64,000 nucleotides of DNA from Pseudomonadota bacterium (GCA_029776255.1 JAKOTN010000134.1:62001-126000), one strand, 5' to 3'; positions 27,161-36,977 are shown, counted from the stretch's first letter. Made by a program: numbers and translations. The notes: generated by a model from the letters alone, not told the origin.

Positions 27161-27859
27161 ATGAGCAAGCGTTCCAAGAATTCGAGTGCCGGTGCCTGGC
27201 TGGCGCTGATTCCAGTGTTGCTGCTGGGAGCGTGTACCACGGTGCCGCCGACCAACGTACATCAACCGATGACCGCGCGCCCGCAACAGCGGAGCGACAG
27301 TCTGGCGGCGAATCTCGCGGCCACGGGCAGCATTTATCAGGCCGGCTCCTCGCGCACGCTGTTTGAAGACCGGCGCGCGCGTTACATCGGCGATACCATC
27401 ACCGTCACCATTACCGAAAACACCTCGGCGGCGACCAAGTCGAACAGCGCGCTCGCCAAAACCGGCAGCATCAGCGCGTCGGCCAATCCGATCGTCGGCT
27501 TGCCGGGCAAATCGTTCCAGGGCCTGGACTTGAAGGCCGATAGCAGCAACAGCGCCAACGGCAAGGGCGAGGCGGCGGCCAACAACGTGTTCACGGGAAC
27601 CATTACCGTGACCGTCATCGAAGTGCTTCCCAACGGCAACCTGCTGGTTTCGGGGGAAAAACAGGTGGCGATCGGCCACGGACAGGAATACATCCGTCTT
27701 TCCGGCATCATCAATCCCTACTTTGTCAACGCCGCCAACACCATTGCGTCGTCGCAGATCGCCGACGCCCGCATCGAGTACAAGGAAAGCGGCGCGATCA
27801 GCGAGGCCCAGGTCGTGGGTTGGCTGGCGCGATTCTTCCTCTCGGTATTGCCTTTCTGA
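27161..27859 (+). CDS. flgH: Flagellar L-ring lipoprotein FlgH
   Basis: The product is 232 aa. FlgH forms the outer-membrane L ring. The lipoprotein signal ends in the lipobox LLGAC with C25. IYQAGSSRTLFEDRRARYIGD and the later GEKQVAIGHGQEYIRLSG are family hallmarks. The C-terminal RFFLSVLPF is echoed by a diverged copy about 247 bp downstream in the flgH-flgI spacer. Confidence 0.96.
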   Translation: MSKRSKNSSAGAWLALIPVLLLGACTTVPPTNVHQPMTARPQQRSDSLAANLAATGSIYQAGSSRTLFEDRRARYIGDTITVTITENTSAATKSNSALAKTGSISASANPIVGLPGKSFQGLDLKADSSNSANGKGEAAANNVFTGTITVTVIEVLPNGNLLVSGEKQVAIGHGQEYIRLSGIINPYFVNAANTIASSQIADARIEYKESGAISEAQVVGWLARFFLSVLPF

Positions 27860-28108
27860 ATCAAACGACGGATGCGCCGGAGATCTTCGGCGCTCGTAGA
27901 CGTCTTCCCCCACGGAAAGTGGCCGATGGCGAGGACTCTTTCTCTTCGCCGCCGCGCTGTGGCGATAGGCTCTCTTTCCCGTTGCCGATTTCCGGGTGGT
28001 GCGGAATCGGCATCGTGTGACTCGAACGACCGCGCGCAAGCCAGTAATCCGCTTTTTCCGGTTCCCGGCTTGCTGGCACGATTTTTTCTTTCGGTATGGT
28101 CATTCTGA
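27821..28108 (+). repeat. Diverged partial copy of the flgH 3' end in the flgH-flgI spacer
   Basis: The last 39 nt of flgH (27821-27859) reappear at 28070-28108 with 31 of 39 identical positions by my alignment, including the stop codon; the copy reads [12 protein letters not shown]-stop against [12 protein letters not shown]-stop. Between them lie about 210 nt with no similarity to flgH, including the inverted repeat GCCGATT...AATCGGC (27984-28011). This breaks an otherwise compact operon. Confidence 0.6.
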
Positions 28109-28127
28109 GCATAATCTGGAGGCGGCG

Positions 28128-29258
28128 GTGACCATGGACAGTTTTGCCGGCAGGTTTCTGCAGCGGACGGCAATTCTTGCCGTTCTCGTCCTTGGCTTGT
28201 TGAGCGGCACGGCGCTAGCCGAACGGATCAAGGATCTGGCGTCCTTGCAAGGCGTGCGCAACAACCAGCTCGTCGGTTACGGACTCGTCGTCGGTCTCGA
28301 CGGTAGCGGCGATCAGACCACGCAAACACCTTTCACCACCCAAAGCATCATCAATATGCTGGCGCAGCTCGGCACCACCTTGCCGACGACGCAATCCTTG
28401 CAGCTAAAGAATGTGGCCGCGGTCATGGTGACCGCCAATCTGCCGCCTTTTGCCCGGATCGGGCAACAGATCGATGTCACGGTGTCGTCGATGGGCAATG
28501 CCAAAAGTTTGCGTGGCGGCACATTGGTGATGACTCCCCTGAAGGGCGCCGACGGGCAGATTTACGCGCAGGCCCAGGGTAACTTGCTGGTCGGTGGCGC
28601 TGGAGCGTCCGCCGGCGGCAGCAAGGTGGCGGTCAATCATTTGCTGGCCGGCCGCGTCGCGGGTGGTGCCACGGTCGAGCGCGAGGTGCCGACAGCGCTC
28701 GGTCAAGGGCCTTTCGTGCACTACGAGATGGGCACCACCGACTTCGGTACCACACAGCGCGTGGTGGAGGTGATCAACCGTGAGATCGGAGCGGGCACGG
28801 CGCAGGCGCTCGATGGGCGTTTGATCCGCGTTGCCGCGCCCGAGGATGCCAACAGCCGGGTCGCTTTCCTCGGGCGAGTCGAGAATCTTCAGGTCCAACC
28901 CGCGAAAACCATGGCCAAGGTGATCGTCAATCCGCGCACCGGCTCGATCGTGATGAACCAGACGGTTACCCTCGAATCTTGTGCGGTGGCGCATGGCAAT
29001 CTTTCCGTGGTCATCAATTCGGAACAGAAAGTCAGTCAGCCCAATGCCTTGTCCGGTGGTCAGACAACGACGACCACCCAGAACGATATCGACATCAAAC
29101 AGAGCGGCAGTTCGCTCATTCAGTTGAAGGCCGGCGTCAATCTTTCCGAGGTGGTGAAGGCGATTAACGCCCTGGGCGCCGGTCCGCAGGATCTGCTGTC
29201 GATTCTGCAATCGATGAAGGCCGCCGGTGCGTTGCGCGCCGACCTCGAAATCATCTAA
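28128..29258 (+). CDS. flgI: Flagellar P-ring protein FlgI
   Basis: The product of 376 aa forms the periplasmic P ring around the rod. The signal peptide ([19 protein letters not shown]) is cut before [20 protein letters not shown], the near-invariant mature start. [19 protein letters not shown] and [20 protein letters not shown] follow later. GGAGG (28118-28122) lies 5 nt before GTG 28128, which I prefer; ATG 28134 is two codons further on. A 268-nt spacer separates it from flgH. Confidence 0.96.
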   Translation: MTMDSFAGRFLQRTAILAVLVLGLLSGTALAERIKDLASLQGVRNNQLVGYGLVVGLDGSGDQTTQTPFTTQSIINMLAQLGTTLPTTQSLQLKNVAAVMVTANLPPFARIGQQIDVTVSSMGNAKSLRGGTLVMTPLKGADGQIYAQAQGNLLVGGAGASAGGSKVAVNHLLAGRVAGGATVEREVPTALGQGPFVHYEMGTTDFGTTQRVVEVINREIGAGTAQALDGRLIRVAAPEDANSRVAFLGRVENLQVQPAKTMAKVIVNPRTGSIVMNQTVTLESCAVAHGNLSVVINSEQKVSQPNALSGGQTTTTTQNDIDIKQSGSSLIQLKAGVNLSEVVKAINALGAGPQDLLSILQSMKAAGALRADLEII

Positions 29259-29295
29259 GAGTCGGCGAGGCGACCGTAATCATGGAGAACCGTTC

Positions 29296-30237
29296 ATGAC
29301 TTCCACTCCAATGACCATCAACCGACTGGTTGTCGACCCGGCGATCGGCGGCGATTTGCGCGCCAGATTGGCGCAAGATCCGCAGGGCGGACTCAAGCAG
29401 GCCGCGAAACAGTTCGAAGGCATGTTGTTGAGCATGATGCTGAAAAGCATGCGCGACGCGACTCGCGGCGATGGCCTTCTCGACAGTCAGCAAGGGCAGT
29501 TTTTCACCGCCATCGGCGATCAGCAACTGGCGATGAATCTGGCGTCGCAATCGCCTCTCGGCTTTGCGACCATGATCGAAAAGCAGTTGGCGCGACAAGG
29601 CGTCGATCTCTCAAAGGCGGCCTCGACATCGCTTGATGCCTTGCCGCGGTCGCTGGTGTCGCCGTCTACGACAAAAAACCTCCCGCACCGCCCCGAGGCC
29701 GGTGCGCGGCGCTTCTTGGAAGCCAACCCCGCCGAAGCGACCTCGTCGGCGGTTGGCGACACTCCCTCCAAGGCGCGCCGTTTTGTCGACCGCGTCTGGC
29801 CGCATGCCGTCGAGGCCGCCGCCACGACCGGCGTGCCGGCTCACTTCCTGGTGGCCCATTCGGCGCTTGAAAGCGGTTGGGGAAAAAGTGAGATCAAGGG
29901 CGCCGACGGCAGTCCGAGCTTCAATCTGTTTGGGGTCAAGGCCGGCCGTGGTTGGACCGGTCCGACGGTGGAGGTGCAAACCACCGAATTCGTCAATGGC
30001 GTGGCGCAATCGGTGCGCGCCAAATTCCGTGCCTACGGTTCCTATGCCGAGGCCTTTCGCGATTACGCCGGTATTCTCGCCAGCAAGCCGCGTTTTGCGG
30101 CGGTGATCGGTGAGCAGGATGGCACGAAGTTTGCTCGTTCGCTTCAGCAGGCGGGATATGCCACCGATCCCATGTACGCCAACAAGCTGGCCCGGATCAT
30201 CAACGGGCCAACCTTGCGGCAAGCCTTGGCCGGATGA
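29296..30237 (+). CDS. flgJ: Rod-capping protein and peptidoglycan hydrolase FlgJ
   Basis: The product of 313 aa has two domains. The N-terminal rod-cap domain (about 1-115) contains KQAAKQFEGMLLSMMLKSMR. The C-terminal glucosaminidase-type domain contains FLVAHSALESGWGKSEI, with catalytic Glu near residue 192, and FNLFGVKAGRGWTGP. It opens the murein for the rod. ATG 29296 follows GGAGAACC; the longer open frame overlaps flgI. Confidence 0.95.
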   Translation: MTSTPMTINRLVVDPAIGGDLRARLAQDPQGGLKQAAKQFEGMLLSMMLKSMRDATRGDGLLDSQQGQFFTAIGDQQLAMNLASQSPLGFATMIEKQLARQGVDLSKAASTSLDALPRSLVSPSTTKNLPHRPEAGARRFLEANPAEATSSAVGDTPSKARRFVDRVWPHAVEAAATTGVPAHFLVAHSALESGWGKSEIKGADGSPSFNLFGVKAGRGWTGPTVEVQTTEFVNGVAQSVRAKFRAYGSYAEAFRDYAGILASKPRFAAVIGEQDGTKFARSLQQAGYATDPMYANKLARIINGPTLRQALAG

Positions 30238-30317
30238 GCTTTTTCCGGAACCGGGCCGGGAGCTAAATATTCCGGGACGTTTGCCGTTCATCGGGAAGTA
30301 AAGGAGAAGTTCGCGCC

Positions 30318-32366
30318 ATGGGTACCTCAGGACTTATCGGTTCCGGCATTACGGGTTTGCTGGCCGCCCAGATGGGTTTGCAGACCACGCAACACAACAT
30401 CAGCAACGCCAACACGGCGGGCTTCTCGCGGCAGCGCACGACGCAGGAAAGCGCGCTGGCGATGTTGTCCGGCGCGGGTTTCATCGGCATGGGTACGCGC
30501 GTGGCCACCGTGGAGCGTCTCTACAGCGGTTTTTTGACCGAGCAAGTCAATCGTTCGCAAAGTTCCAGTAGCCAGCTCGACAGTTACTACGCGCAAATCA
30601 AGCAAGTCGACGACATGCTGGGTGACGCGACGGCGGGTTTGTCGCCGGAATTGCAGAGTTTTTTTTCCGGTGCGCAAAAGGTGGCCACCAATCCAGCGGA
30701 TTTGCCTAGCCGACAGGCACTGATCGCCAACGCCCAAACCTTGAGTACCCGTTATAGGTCGCTGGGCGATCAGTTGGCGCAGATCGAGCGCGCCGTCGAT
30801 TCTCAAATCGCGGCAACCGTTGCCGGAATCAACGACTACGCCGAGCAAATCGCCGCCGTCAATCAACGGATTGTCATTGCGCAGGCATCAAGCGGGCAGC
30901 CGGCCAACGATCTCCTCGATACCCGGGACCATTTGCTGGCTGAACTGAACAAGCAGATCAGGGCGACGACGACGACCAACACCGACGGTAGCCTCAATGT
31001 TTTCGTCGGCACCGGCCAGCAACTGGTCGTCGGAACACAAGCGATGAGTTTCACCACCAGCCCGTCGCTTGACGATCCGTCGCGGCTGGCGGTTGGTTTG
31101 AAAACCGCCACCGGTAGTCAGGAGATGCCCGAATCGCTGCTCGACGGCGGCAGTCTCGGTGGCTTGCTGACCTTTCGTCAAGAATCCTTGCGGCCGACGT
31201 TGAACGATCTTGGGCGTAGCGCTGCGTCGCTGGCAATGACTTTCAATGCGCAAAGCGCGCTGGGTCAGGATTTGCTGGGGCAGTCGGCGCTTTCGGCGGC
31301 ACCGAACAGTTTTTCGCCGAATTTTTTTGTTGTTGCCGGACCGGATGTGGTTGCCAATACCAAGAACCCGGTGGGTAGTCCGATAGTCAGTGCCGCCTTC
31401 ATCACTCCGCCTCCCTATAACGGCAACTATTACACCGATCTGACTGGCAGCGATTACCGTCTGGCCGCCGACGCCACGGGCGTCACGTTGACGCGCCTGT
31501 CGGACGACAAGGTCTGGTCGGGTGTTGATCTGGCGGCGGTGAGCGCGCAGTTGGCCACCGATCCACAAGGCTTTACCCTTTCCGCCACGGCGGTATTGGT
31601 TCCCGGGTCGAGTTACCTGATTCAGCCGACGCGGAGCGCGGCACAGAATTTGTCGGTGAGTTCGACGGTCGCCACCGATCCGCGCTTGGTCACGGCGGCC
31701 GGGCCGGTGACCAGTTCGGTCGGCAAGACCAATCTGGGATCGGCCAAGGTGTCCTCCGGCAGCGTCGGTCCGGGTTATACGGCGGCGGTCGCCGGCATGC
31801 CGATCTCCGTGGTTTACCAGGGCGGACAATTGCAGAATTTCCCGGTCGGTTCGCAGGTGTCCATCAATGGCGGCGCGCCCGTGACCATCGCCGCGCTGAC
31901 CGATACCGTGCCTTACACCAGCGGCGCGACCATCACACTGCTGGGCTCTGTCGCGACGACGCCGCCCACGGGCTTCAGCTTCACCATTTCCGGCTCGCCG
32001 ACCTCTGGCGACACTTTCGTGATTGCCCGTAACACCGGCGGAACCGCCGATTCGCGCAATGCGCTGGCCCTGGCGCAATTGCAGACGCAGGACACCATGT
32101 CCAGCAAGTCGAGCACTTTTCAGGAAGCCTATGCGGGTCTGGTCGATAAAGTGGGTAACAAGACCCGGCAGGTGTCGGTGGCCGCGGAATCGCAAGAAGC
32201 CCTGCTGGCACAGGCGCAAGCAAGTCGCGACTCGGTTTCCGGAGTGAATCTCGACGAAGAAGCCGCCAATCTCATTCGCTATCAGCAGGCTTACCAAGCG
32301 TCGGCCAAGTCACTGCAAGTCGGTTCGACGCTGTTCGATACCATTTTGCAAGTCATGTCCGGCTAA
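30318..32366 (+). CDS. flgK: Hook-filament junction protein FlgK
   Basis: The product is 682 aa, somewhat longer than the typical 550-650. FlgK is the first hook-filament junction protein. The N-terminal NISNANTAGFSRQRT and the C-terminal NLDEEAANLIRYQQAYQASA are the coiled helices that pack in the filament core. The centre is rich in Thr/Ser/Val. FlgN, encoded upstream, is its export chaperone. AAGGAGAAG lies before the ATG. Confidence 0.96.
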   Translation: MGTSGLIGSGITGLLAAQMGLQTTQHNISNANTAGFSRQRTTQESALAMLSGAGFIGMGTRVATVERLYSGFLTEQVNRSQSSSSQLDSYYAQIKQVDDMLGDATAGLSPELQSFFSGAQKVATNPADLPSRQALIANAQTLSTRYRSLGDQLAQIERAVDSQIAATVAGINDYAEQIAAVNQRIVIAQASSGQPANDLLDTRDHLLAELNKQIRATTTTNTDGSLNVFVGTGQQLVVGTQAMSFTTSPSLDDPSRLAVGLKTATGSQEMPESLLDGGSLGGLLTFRQESLRPTLNDLGRSAASLAMTFNAQSALGQDLLGQSALSAAPNSFSPNFFVVAGPDVVANTKNPVGSPIVSAAFITPPPYNGNYYTDLTGSDYRLAADATGVTLTRLSDDKVWSGVDLAAVSAQLATDPQGFTLSATAVLVPGSSYLIQPTRSAAQNLSVSSTVATDPRLVTAAGPVTSSVGKTNLGSAKVSSGSVGPGYTAAVAGMPISVVYQGGQLQNFPVGSQVSINGGAPVTIAALTDTVPYTSGATITLLGSVATTPPTGFSFTISGSPTSGDTFVIARNTGGTADSRNALALAQLQTQDTMSSKSSTFQEAYAGLVDKVGNKTRQVSVAAESQEALLAQAQASRDSVSGVNLDEEAANLIRYQQAYQASAKSLQVGSTLFDTILQVMSG

Positions 32367-32376
32367 GGGGAATTTC

Positions 32377-33729
32377 ATGCGTATCAGTACCAGCCAGATT
32401 TACGATTCCGGCATGCGCCACATGGGGCGGACACAGACTCAGCTCGCCAGATTGCAGCAACAGCTATCGACCGGGCGTCGTCTATTGAGTCCGTCGGACG
32501 ATCCCACCGCCGCCTCGCAAGCCTTGGTGATGACCCAAACCAAGGACGTTGGCGAGCAATACATGCAAAACCAGGGCGATGTCAAAGACGAACTGAGCCT
32601 GATCGAAAGTCACCTCACCGCGTTTACCGATCTGCTGCAAAGTGTTCGCTCGCGCATCGTGCAGGCGGGCAACACCACGCTGCTGGACAGCGACCGAGAG
32701 GCGATTGCCGCCACCATGGACAGTGGTTTCGATGAAATGCTGAGTATCGCCAATAGCCGAAGCGCCGTCGGCGACTTTCTTTTCGCCGGTTACCAGGGCG
32801 AGACGACGCCGTTTGTCCGTGGCACGGCGACATCGCCGCAGATGCCCGTGCCGGTGGTTTACCATGGCGACGACGGCGAGCGTCTGGTGCAAGTCGCCGC
32901 GTCGCAGCAGGTGGCCAGCAATGTTGCCGGCAGCGATGTTTTCATGAACATTCGTGAAGGCAACGGCTCCTTTTCGACCACGGCGACTGGAAATGGCGCC
33001 GGTGTGCTCAATCAGGGGTCCGGTGTGATCGACAATGGATCGGTGCTGGATTTGCAGAAATGGCAGACTGCCCTGGAAAACGGTTTTCCTTGGCAAGGCA
33101 GCAGCAATCGTGCCTTGCAGATTCAATTTTCGGCGCCCGGCGGTGTCAAGAGTTACCAGTTGTTCGACGTTTCAACGCCGCCCCCGCCCGCGGTCGCCTT
33201 GCCGCCGGTGGCTGTCAGCTCGGTCATGCCATTCTCGGCGGGGCAGTCGATTTCCTTGGTCACCACCACCCAGCCGCCTGCCGCCGCGGTCAGCACCGAT
33301 TTCGGGGCACAAGTAACAATCACGGGCTTGCCGGTGGCCGGCGATACCTTCACCATCCGGCCGAGTGCCAATAAAAGCGTTTTCGAAACCGTGCAGGATG
33401 CAATCAGTTTGCTGCGCACGCCGTTGACCACCAGCACTATCAGGACCGATTTCACCGCCCGCCTGCAAGATGTGCTGACCAACCTCGATAACGCGCTGGT
33501 CAATGTCGAACGTGTGCAGGCCAGCGTGGGGTCTCGTTTGCAGGCGCTGGACAGTCTCGACAACAGCGCCTCTTCGCTTGACGTTTTGTATCAGGGAGCA
33601 CTGTCCGATTTGCAGGATCTAGATTACGCACAGGCGATTTCGGATTTTACCAAGCAGCAGATCTCTCTGGAGGCGGCGCAGAAATCGTATGTGCAAATTA
33701 GCGGATTGAGTCTTTTCAAGTATATTTAA
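32377..33729 (+). CDS. flgL: Hook-filament junction protein FlgL
   Basis: The product is 450 aa against about 320 in enterics. MRISTSQIYDSGMRHMGRTQ and QQQLSTGRRLLSPSDDPTAA are the FlgL/flagellin N-terminal helix. The C-terminal TKQQISLEAAQKSYVQISGL closes the bundle. The extra length is central and includes the proline-rich stretch TPPPPAVALPPVAV, probably a surface-exposed insertion. It is 10 nt after flgK and directly abuts the next gene. Confidence 0.95.
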   Translation: MRISTSQIYDSGMRHMGRTQTQLARLQQQLSTGRRLLSPSDDPTAASQALVMTQTKDVGEQYMQNQGDVKDELSLIESHLTAFTDLLQSVRSRIVQAGNTTLLDSDREAIAATMDSGFDEMLSIANSRSAVGDFLFAGYQGETTPFVRGTATSPQMPVPVVYHGDDGERLVQVAASQQVASNVAGSDVFMNIREGNGSFSTTATGNGAGVLNQGSGVIDNGSVLDLQKWQTALENGFPWQGSSNRALQIQFSAPGGVKSYQLFDVSTPPPPAVALPPVAVSSVMPFSAGQSISLVTTTQPPAAAVSTDFGAQVTITGLPVAGDTFTIRPSANKSVFETVQDAISLLRTPLTTSTIRTDFTARLQDVLTNLDNALVNVERVQASVGSRLQALDSLDNSASSLDVLYQGALSDLQDLDYAQAISDFTKQQISLEAAQKSYVQISGLSLFKYI

Positions 33730-34284
33730 GTGAAAACAACCGCTTGTCGCATGGTCATTGGTGTGGCGCTGCCCGTTTTTCTCGGGGCGTGCGCCGGTTT
33801 CGATCGGGACGCGCCATCGTCAGCCGATGTGCGCACACCCACGTATTCGCTCAGCGGGGCCGTCAGCCCACGAGGAAACCTGGATCCCACGAAAGAAAAT
33901 CTGGCGCTAGTCGCCGCTGGCGTCCATGCCGTCAGCCAGCGGGCGGCCACCTCGGCTGAACTGGGGCTTGGCGCGGCGGCGGCCGTCGTGGCCTATGTGG
34001 TCTACGATCCTCTGGCGCCGAATTGGTGCATCGAAGAGCGGTCGCTTGACCGCGACACTTATTTCGTCTCGATGCAAGCCAAGAGTTTCCGGACTGGCGG
34101 TGATGGCGAGTCGGGTCTGATACTCAAACGGCGGGCACAGCAGTTGCAGCGCGACGGGGGATTCTCGGCTTACCGCATTCTCGATTATTCGGAAGGCATC
34201 GAGTCCAGCACGCCATTCACCCACCGCTACGCCAGTGGCGTGATTCAACTGGTGCGCTCCGATTCGACCAGGAAGCCGCCTTAA
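33730..34284 (+). CDS. Putative outer-membrane lipoprotein attached to the flg operon
   Basis: The product is 184 aa from GTG 33730, which begins on the base after the flgL stop. The lipobox is FLGACAG with C21. LILKRRAQQLQRDGGFSAYRI resembles the C-terminal part of small periplasmic lipoproteins of the CC0125/CC1285 kind; this is a weak by-eye match. Its stop overlaps the fliR stop on the other strand inside a short inverted repeat. Co-transcription with flgL suggests a cell-envelope role linked to motility, but that is only inferred from position. Confidence 0.65.
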   Translation: MKTTACRMVIGVALPVFLGACAGFDRDAPSSADVRTPTYSLSGAVSPRGNLDPTKENLALVAAGVHAVSQRAATSAELGLGAAAAVVAYVVYDPLAPNWCIEERSLDRDTYFVSMQAKSFRTGGDGESGLILKRRAQQLQRDGGFSAYRILDYSEGIESSTPFTHRYASGVIQLVRSDSTRKPP

Positions 34285-34290
34285 CGGCGG
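34276..34290. other. Short inverted repeat holding two overlapping convergent stop codons
   Basis: CCGCC-TTAAC-GGCGG. The loop contains TTAA, read as TAA by the lipoprotein gene on plus and by fliR on minus. There is no T-run, so if it ends transcription in either direction it does so weakly. Confidence 0.45.
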
Positions 34291-35069
34291 ATGTCGGCTG
34301 GCGAAAATTGCCCGAGCATCGTTTGCAATCCCTGCTCGAACAACTGGAGCAAGGGCGCGCTCAGATGCGACAGGCCCAAAAGTAATGCCGCGAACCCCAG
34401 GGTGATGGTCAGCGGGAAACCGATGGCCATCAGGTTCAGTTGTGGCGCCGCGCGGCTCAGCACGGCAAGGGCCAGATTGCCGATCAGCAAGGTGACGACA
34501 ATCGGCAGGGCCAGGAGCAGGCCCGACGCAAAGATCAGCGACGCCGACGCCGCCAGATTCCACCACGTGGCCGCGCCCGGCATGGGCGCGCCGATCGGCA
34601 TGGCCGTGAAACCCTGCAACAGCGTGGCCATGACCATTGCATGGCCATTGACCGCCATGAAGATCAGCAAGGCCAGCATCCCCAGGAATTCCGAAACCAC
34701 GCCGGTTTGACCGGCGGTCAGTGGATCGTAGGAACTGGCGAATCCAAGACCCATTTGCAGGCTGATCATCGTGCCGGCCATGTCGACCGCGGTGAACACC
34801 AGGCGCATCGCAAAGCCCATGCCGAAGCCAATGACCAGTTGCTGCGCAAGAACGAGCAGGCCGGTGCCCGATGCCGGGTCGACGGCAATGGCCGGCAACA
34901 GCGGCGAAATGGCGAAAGTGATCGCCAGACCGAGAATCAGCAGCACGCGTGGCGGCAGGGCCGGATTGTTATAGGGCGGGGCGGCGGCCAGGGTTGCCAG
35001 AATACGCGCCAGCGGGAAAATGAAGGCAGCGATCCAGGCGTTGATCTCGGCCGTGCTGACGCTGATCAT
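34281..35069 (-). CDS. fliR: Flagellar export apparatus protein FliR
   Basis: The product is 262 aa with about six membrane segments. FliR is part of the FliPQR gate of the type III export channel. LARILATLAAAPPYNNPALP and GFGMGFAMRLVFTAVDMAG match the family. It is the last gene of the fliF-to-fliR operon. flhB, which often follows fliR, is not here. Confidence 0.94.
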   Translation of the reverse strand: MISVSTAEINAWIAAFIFPLARILATLAAAPPYNNPALPPRVLLILGLAITFAISPLLPAIAVDPASGTGLLVLAQQLVIGFGMGFAMRLVFTAVDMAGTMISLQMGLGFASSYDPLTAGQTGVVSEFLGMLALLIFMAVNGHAMVMATLLQGFTAMPIGAPMPGAATWWNLAASASLIFASGLLLALPIVVTLLIGNLALAVLSRAAPQLNLMAIGFPLTITLGFAALLLGLSHLSAPLLQLFEQGLQTMLGQFSPADIRR

Positions 35070-35076
35070 CGCCGTC

Positions 35077-35346
35077 CTAACCCACCAGCAGCGGGATGCT
35101 CTCGAACAGCCGGCGGACGTACTCGACCATCAATTGCAGCATCCACGGGCCGGCGAGCAGCAGGATCAGCAACATGCCCACCAGTTTTGGGATGAACGAC
35201 AGCGTCTGCTCGTTGATCTGGGTCGCCGCCTGAAAAATGCTGACGATCAGGCCGATGACCAGCGCCGCGAGAAGCAGTGGTGCAGACAGCAGCAGGGTCA
35301 TTTCCACCGCTTGTCGTCCGATATTCATCACCACTTCGGGCGTCAT
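35077..35346 (-). CDS. fliQ: Flagellar export apparatus protein FliQ
   Basis: The 89-aa protein has two transmembrane hairpin helices. [20 protein letters not shown] and [20 protein letters not shown] are strongly conserved in FliQ. Its start overlaps the fliP stop by 4 nt and its stop lies 7 nt before fliR. Confidence 0.96.
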   Translation of the reverse strand: MTPEVVMNIGRQAVEMTLLLSAPLLLAALVIGLIVSIFQAATQINEQTLSFIPKLVGMLLILLLAGPWMLQLMVEYVRRLFESIPLLVG

Positions 35347-36092
35347 GTGCCGAAGCTCGCGACCAGGGAGCCGAGCAGTAGATGCCAGCCGTCGACCAGC
35401 ACGAAAAGCATCAGCTTGAAGGGTAGCGACACCATCACGGGCGACATCATCATCATGCCCATCGACATCAGCACGCTGGCGACGACCATGTCGACGATCA
35501 GGAACGGGATGAAAATGACAAAGCCGATCTGGAACGCCGTTTTCAATTCGCTGGTCACGAAGGCCGGAATCAACAGGCGCATCGGAATATCCTCGGCCGA
35601 TTGGAATTGCGGCGCATTGGCCATGCGGGCAAAAAGGGCGATATCCGTCTCGCGCGTTTGCTTGAGCATGAATTTGCGCAGGGGCACGGCGCCGCGCTCG
35701 ACCGCTTCGACGTAGGTGATTTTGTTTTCCGACAACGGCAGATAGGCGTCGGTGTAAACGGCGTCGAGTACCGGCGACATGATGAAAAACGTCAGAAACA
35801 ACGACAGGCCGACGAGCACTTGAGTAGGCGGAGCGGTTTGCGTGCCGAGCGCGTGTCGCAACAAGGCCAGAACGATGACGATGCGCGTGAAACTGGTCAT
35901 CATCAGCAGAGCGGCGGGAATGAAGGTCAGGGCCGTCAGCGTCAACAGCGTCTGGATCGACAGGGTGTAGTTCTGGCTACCGCCGGCACCGGGCGTGCTG
36001 CTGACCATCGGCAGCCCCCCGGCCTGTGCCCAGACCGCCAGGGGGAGCAGCAGCCCGAACAGCAGGCCGAGAAAAAGCCTAGGTGCCTTCAT
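35343..36092 (-). CDS. fliP: Flagellar export apparatus protein FliP
   Basis: The product is 249 aa. Five FliP subunits form the core of the export gate. It has a cleavable signal ([17 protein letters not shown]), then [20 protein letters not shown] and [20 protein letters not shown]. The C-terminal [20 protein letters not shown] is characteristic. It overlaps fliO by 14 nt. Confidence 0.96.
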   Translation of the reverse strand: MKAPRLFLGLLFGLLLPLAVWAQAGGLPMVSSTPGAGGSQNYTLSIQTLLTLTALTFIPAALLMMTSFTRIVIVLALLRHALGTQTAPPTQVLVGLSLFLTFFIMSPVLDAVYTDAYLPLSENKITYVEAVERGAVPLRKFMLKQTRETDIALFARMANAPQFQSAEDIPMRLLIPAFVTSELKTAFQIGFVIFIPFLIVDMVVASVLMSMGMMMMSPVMVSLPFKLMLFVLVDGWHLLLGSLVASFGT

Positions 36093-36546
36093 TGTGGCGC
36101 TCGACGATCTGTTTCAGCCAACCGGAAAAATTTCTTTCGCTGTTGACGCTGTCTGGCAGGGGACCCTTTGGCAGCGTGTGCAGGGTCTGAATTTGCCCAG
36201 GCGCGAGGCCGACGACGATCCACTCGTCGCCAATCTCGATGAGCACGATTCGTTCTCGGGGGCCGATCATCAATCCGCCGACAACCCGCAGTGGGCCGCT
36301 GTTTCCGAAACCGCGACCGCCATTGAGTTTACGCAGCATATAGGCGGCAAGAAATAAAATGCCGATCACCAGCGTCAGGCCGAGAACCGCTTGCAGCATC
36401 GCCGCTCCGGACACGCCCGGCGGTTCGACCACGGCTGTTTCCGCCAGCGTCTGGTTGGACAGCAGCGCGAGTACCGCCAGGGAGGCGATGCGAGTTGTGC
36501 GAGGACTCATCGATTCGGGATCGGCGGACAAGCGCGAGGCGTTCAA
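36079..36546 (-). CDS. fliO: Flagellar export apparatus assembly protein FliO
   Basis: The product is 155 aa from TTG 36546, whose TTGA overlaps the fliN stop; an in-frame ATG at 36510 ([13 protein letters not shown]) would give 143 aa and is about equally likely. It has a hydrophobic N-terminal segment and a membrane helix ([19 protein letters not shown]), then a cytoplasmic domain with [19 protein letters not shown] typical of FliO. FliO is a membrane chaperone for FliP ring assembly. Confidence 0.87.
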   Translation of the reverse strand: MNASRLSADPESMSPRTTRIASLAVLALLSNQTLAETAVVEPPGVSGAAMLQAVLGLTLVIGILFLAAYMLRKLNGGRGFGNSGPLRVVGGLMIGPRERIVLIEIGDEWIVVGLAPGQIQTLHTLPKGPLPDSVNSERNFSGWLKQIVERHNEGT

Positions 36547-36977
36547 TGTCCGATCCGGCGCGCGCGCTCGGAAGGCGAGACGATATCGGTCAAGCGAATG
36601 CCGAATTTATCGTTAACCACGACCACTTCGCCCTGCGCGATCAGTGTGCCATTGACGAAAACGTTCAGCGGCTCGCCCGCGAGCGCATCGAGTTCGACGA
36701 CCGAGCCATGGGCCAGCTGGAGCAGATTTTTGATGGTGATCCGGGTGCGTCCGAGTTCGACCGAGATCTGGACGGGAATATCCAGAATCATGTCGAGATC
36801 TTGCATCATCGAGTTTTTGTCGACCGGGTCGTCGAAGCTCGGGAAGATATTCGCGGGCTGCGCGTGACCGCCGCCCGTGGTGGCGGTCGCTTGTTCAGCC
36901 ATCGCCGCCGCCCAGTCGTCGTCGACCGAACCGTGGTCTTCGATAGGCAGATCGTCCGCGTCGTCGGGATTAACCAT
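36543..36977 (-). CDS. fliN: Flagellar motor switch protein FliN
   Basis: The product is 144 aa. FliN forms the lower C ring, where phosphorylated CheY acts and export chaperones dock. The SpoA domain is at the C-terminus: IPVQISVELGRTRITIKNLL, HGSVVELDALAGEPLNVFVN and EVVVVNDKFGIRLTDIV. The N-terminal 60 residues are acidic and variable. It overlaps fliM by 8 nt. Confidence 0.96.
   Translation of the reverse strand: MVNPDDADDLPIEDHGSVDDDWAAAMAEQATATTGGGHAQPANIFPSFDDPVDKNSMMQDLDMILDIPVQISVELGRTRITIKNLLQLAHGSVVELDALAGEPLNVFVNGTLIAQGEVVVVNDKFGIRLTDIVSPSERARRIGH

Noticed and set aside
27872-28108. 78-aa open frame in the flgH-flgI spacer as a gene
   Set aside because: Only its last residues resemble FlgH; there is no ribosome site, so it is treated as a repeat remnant.
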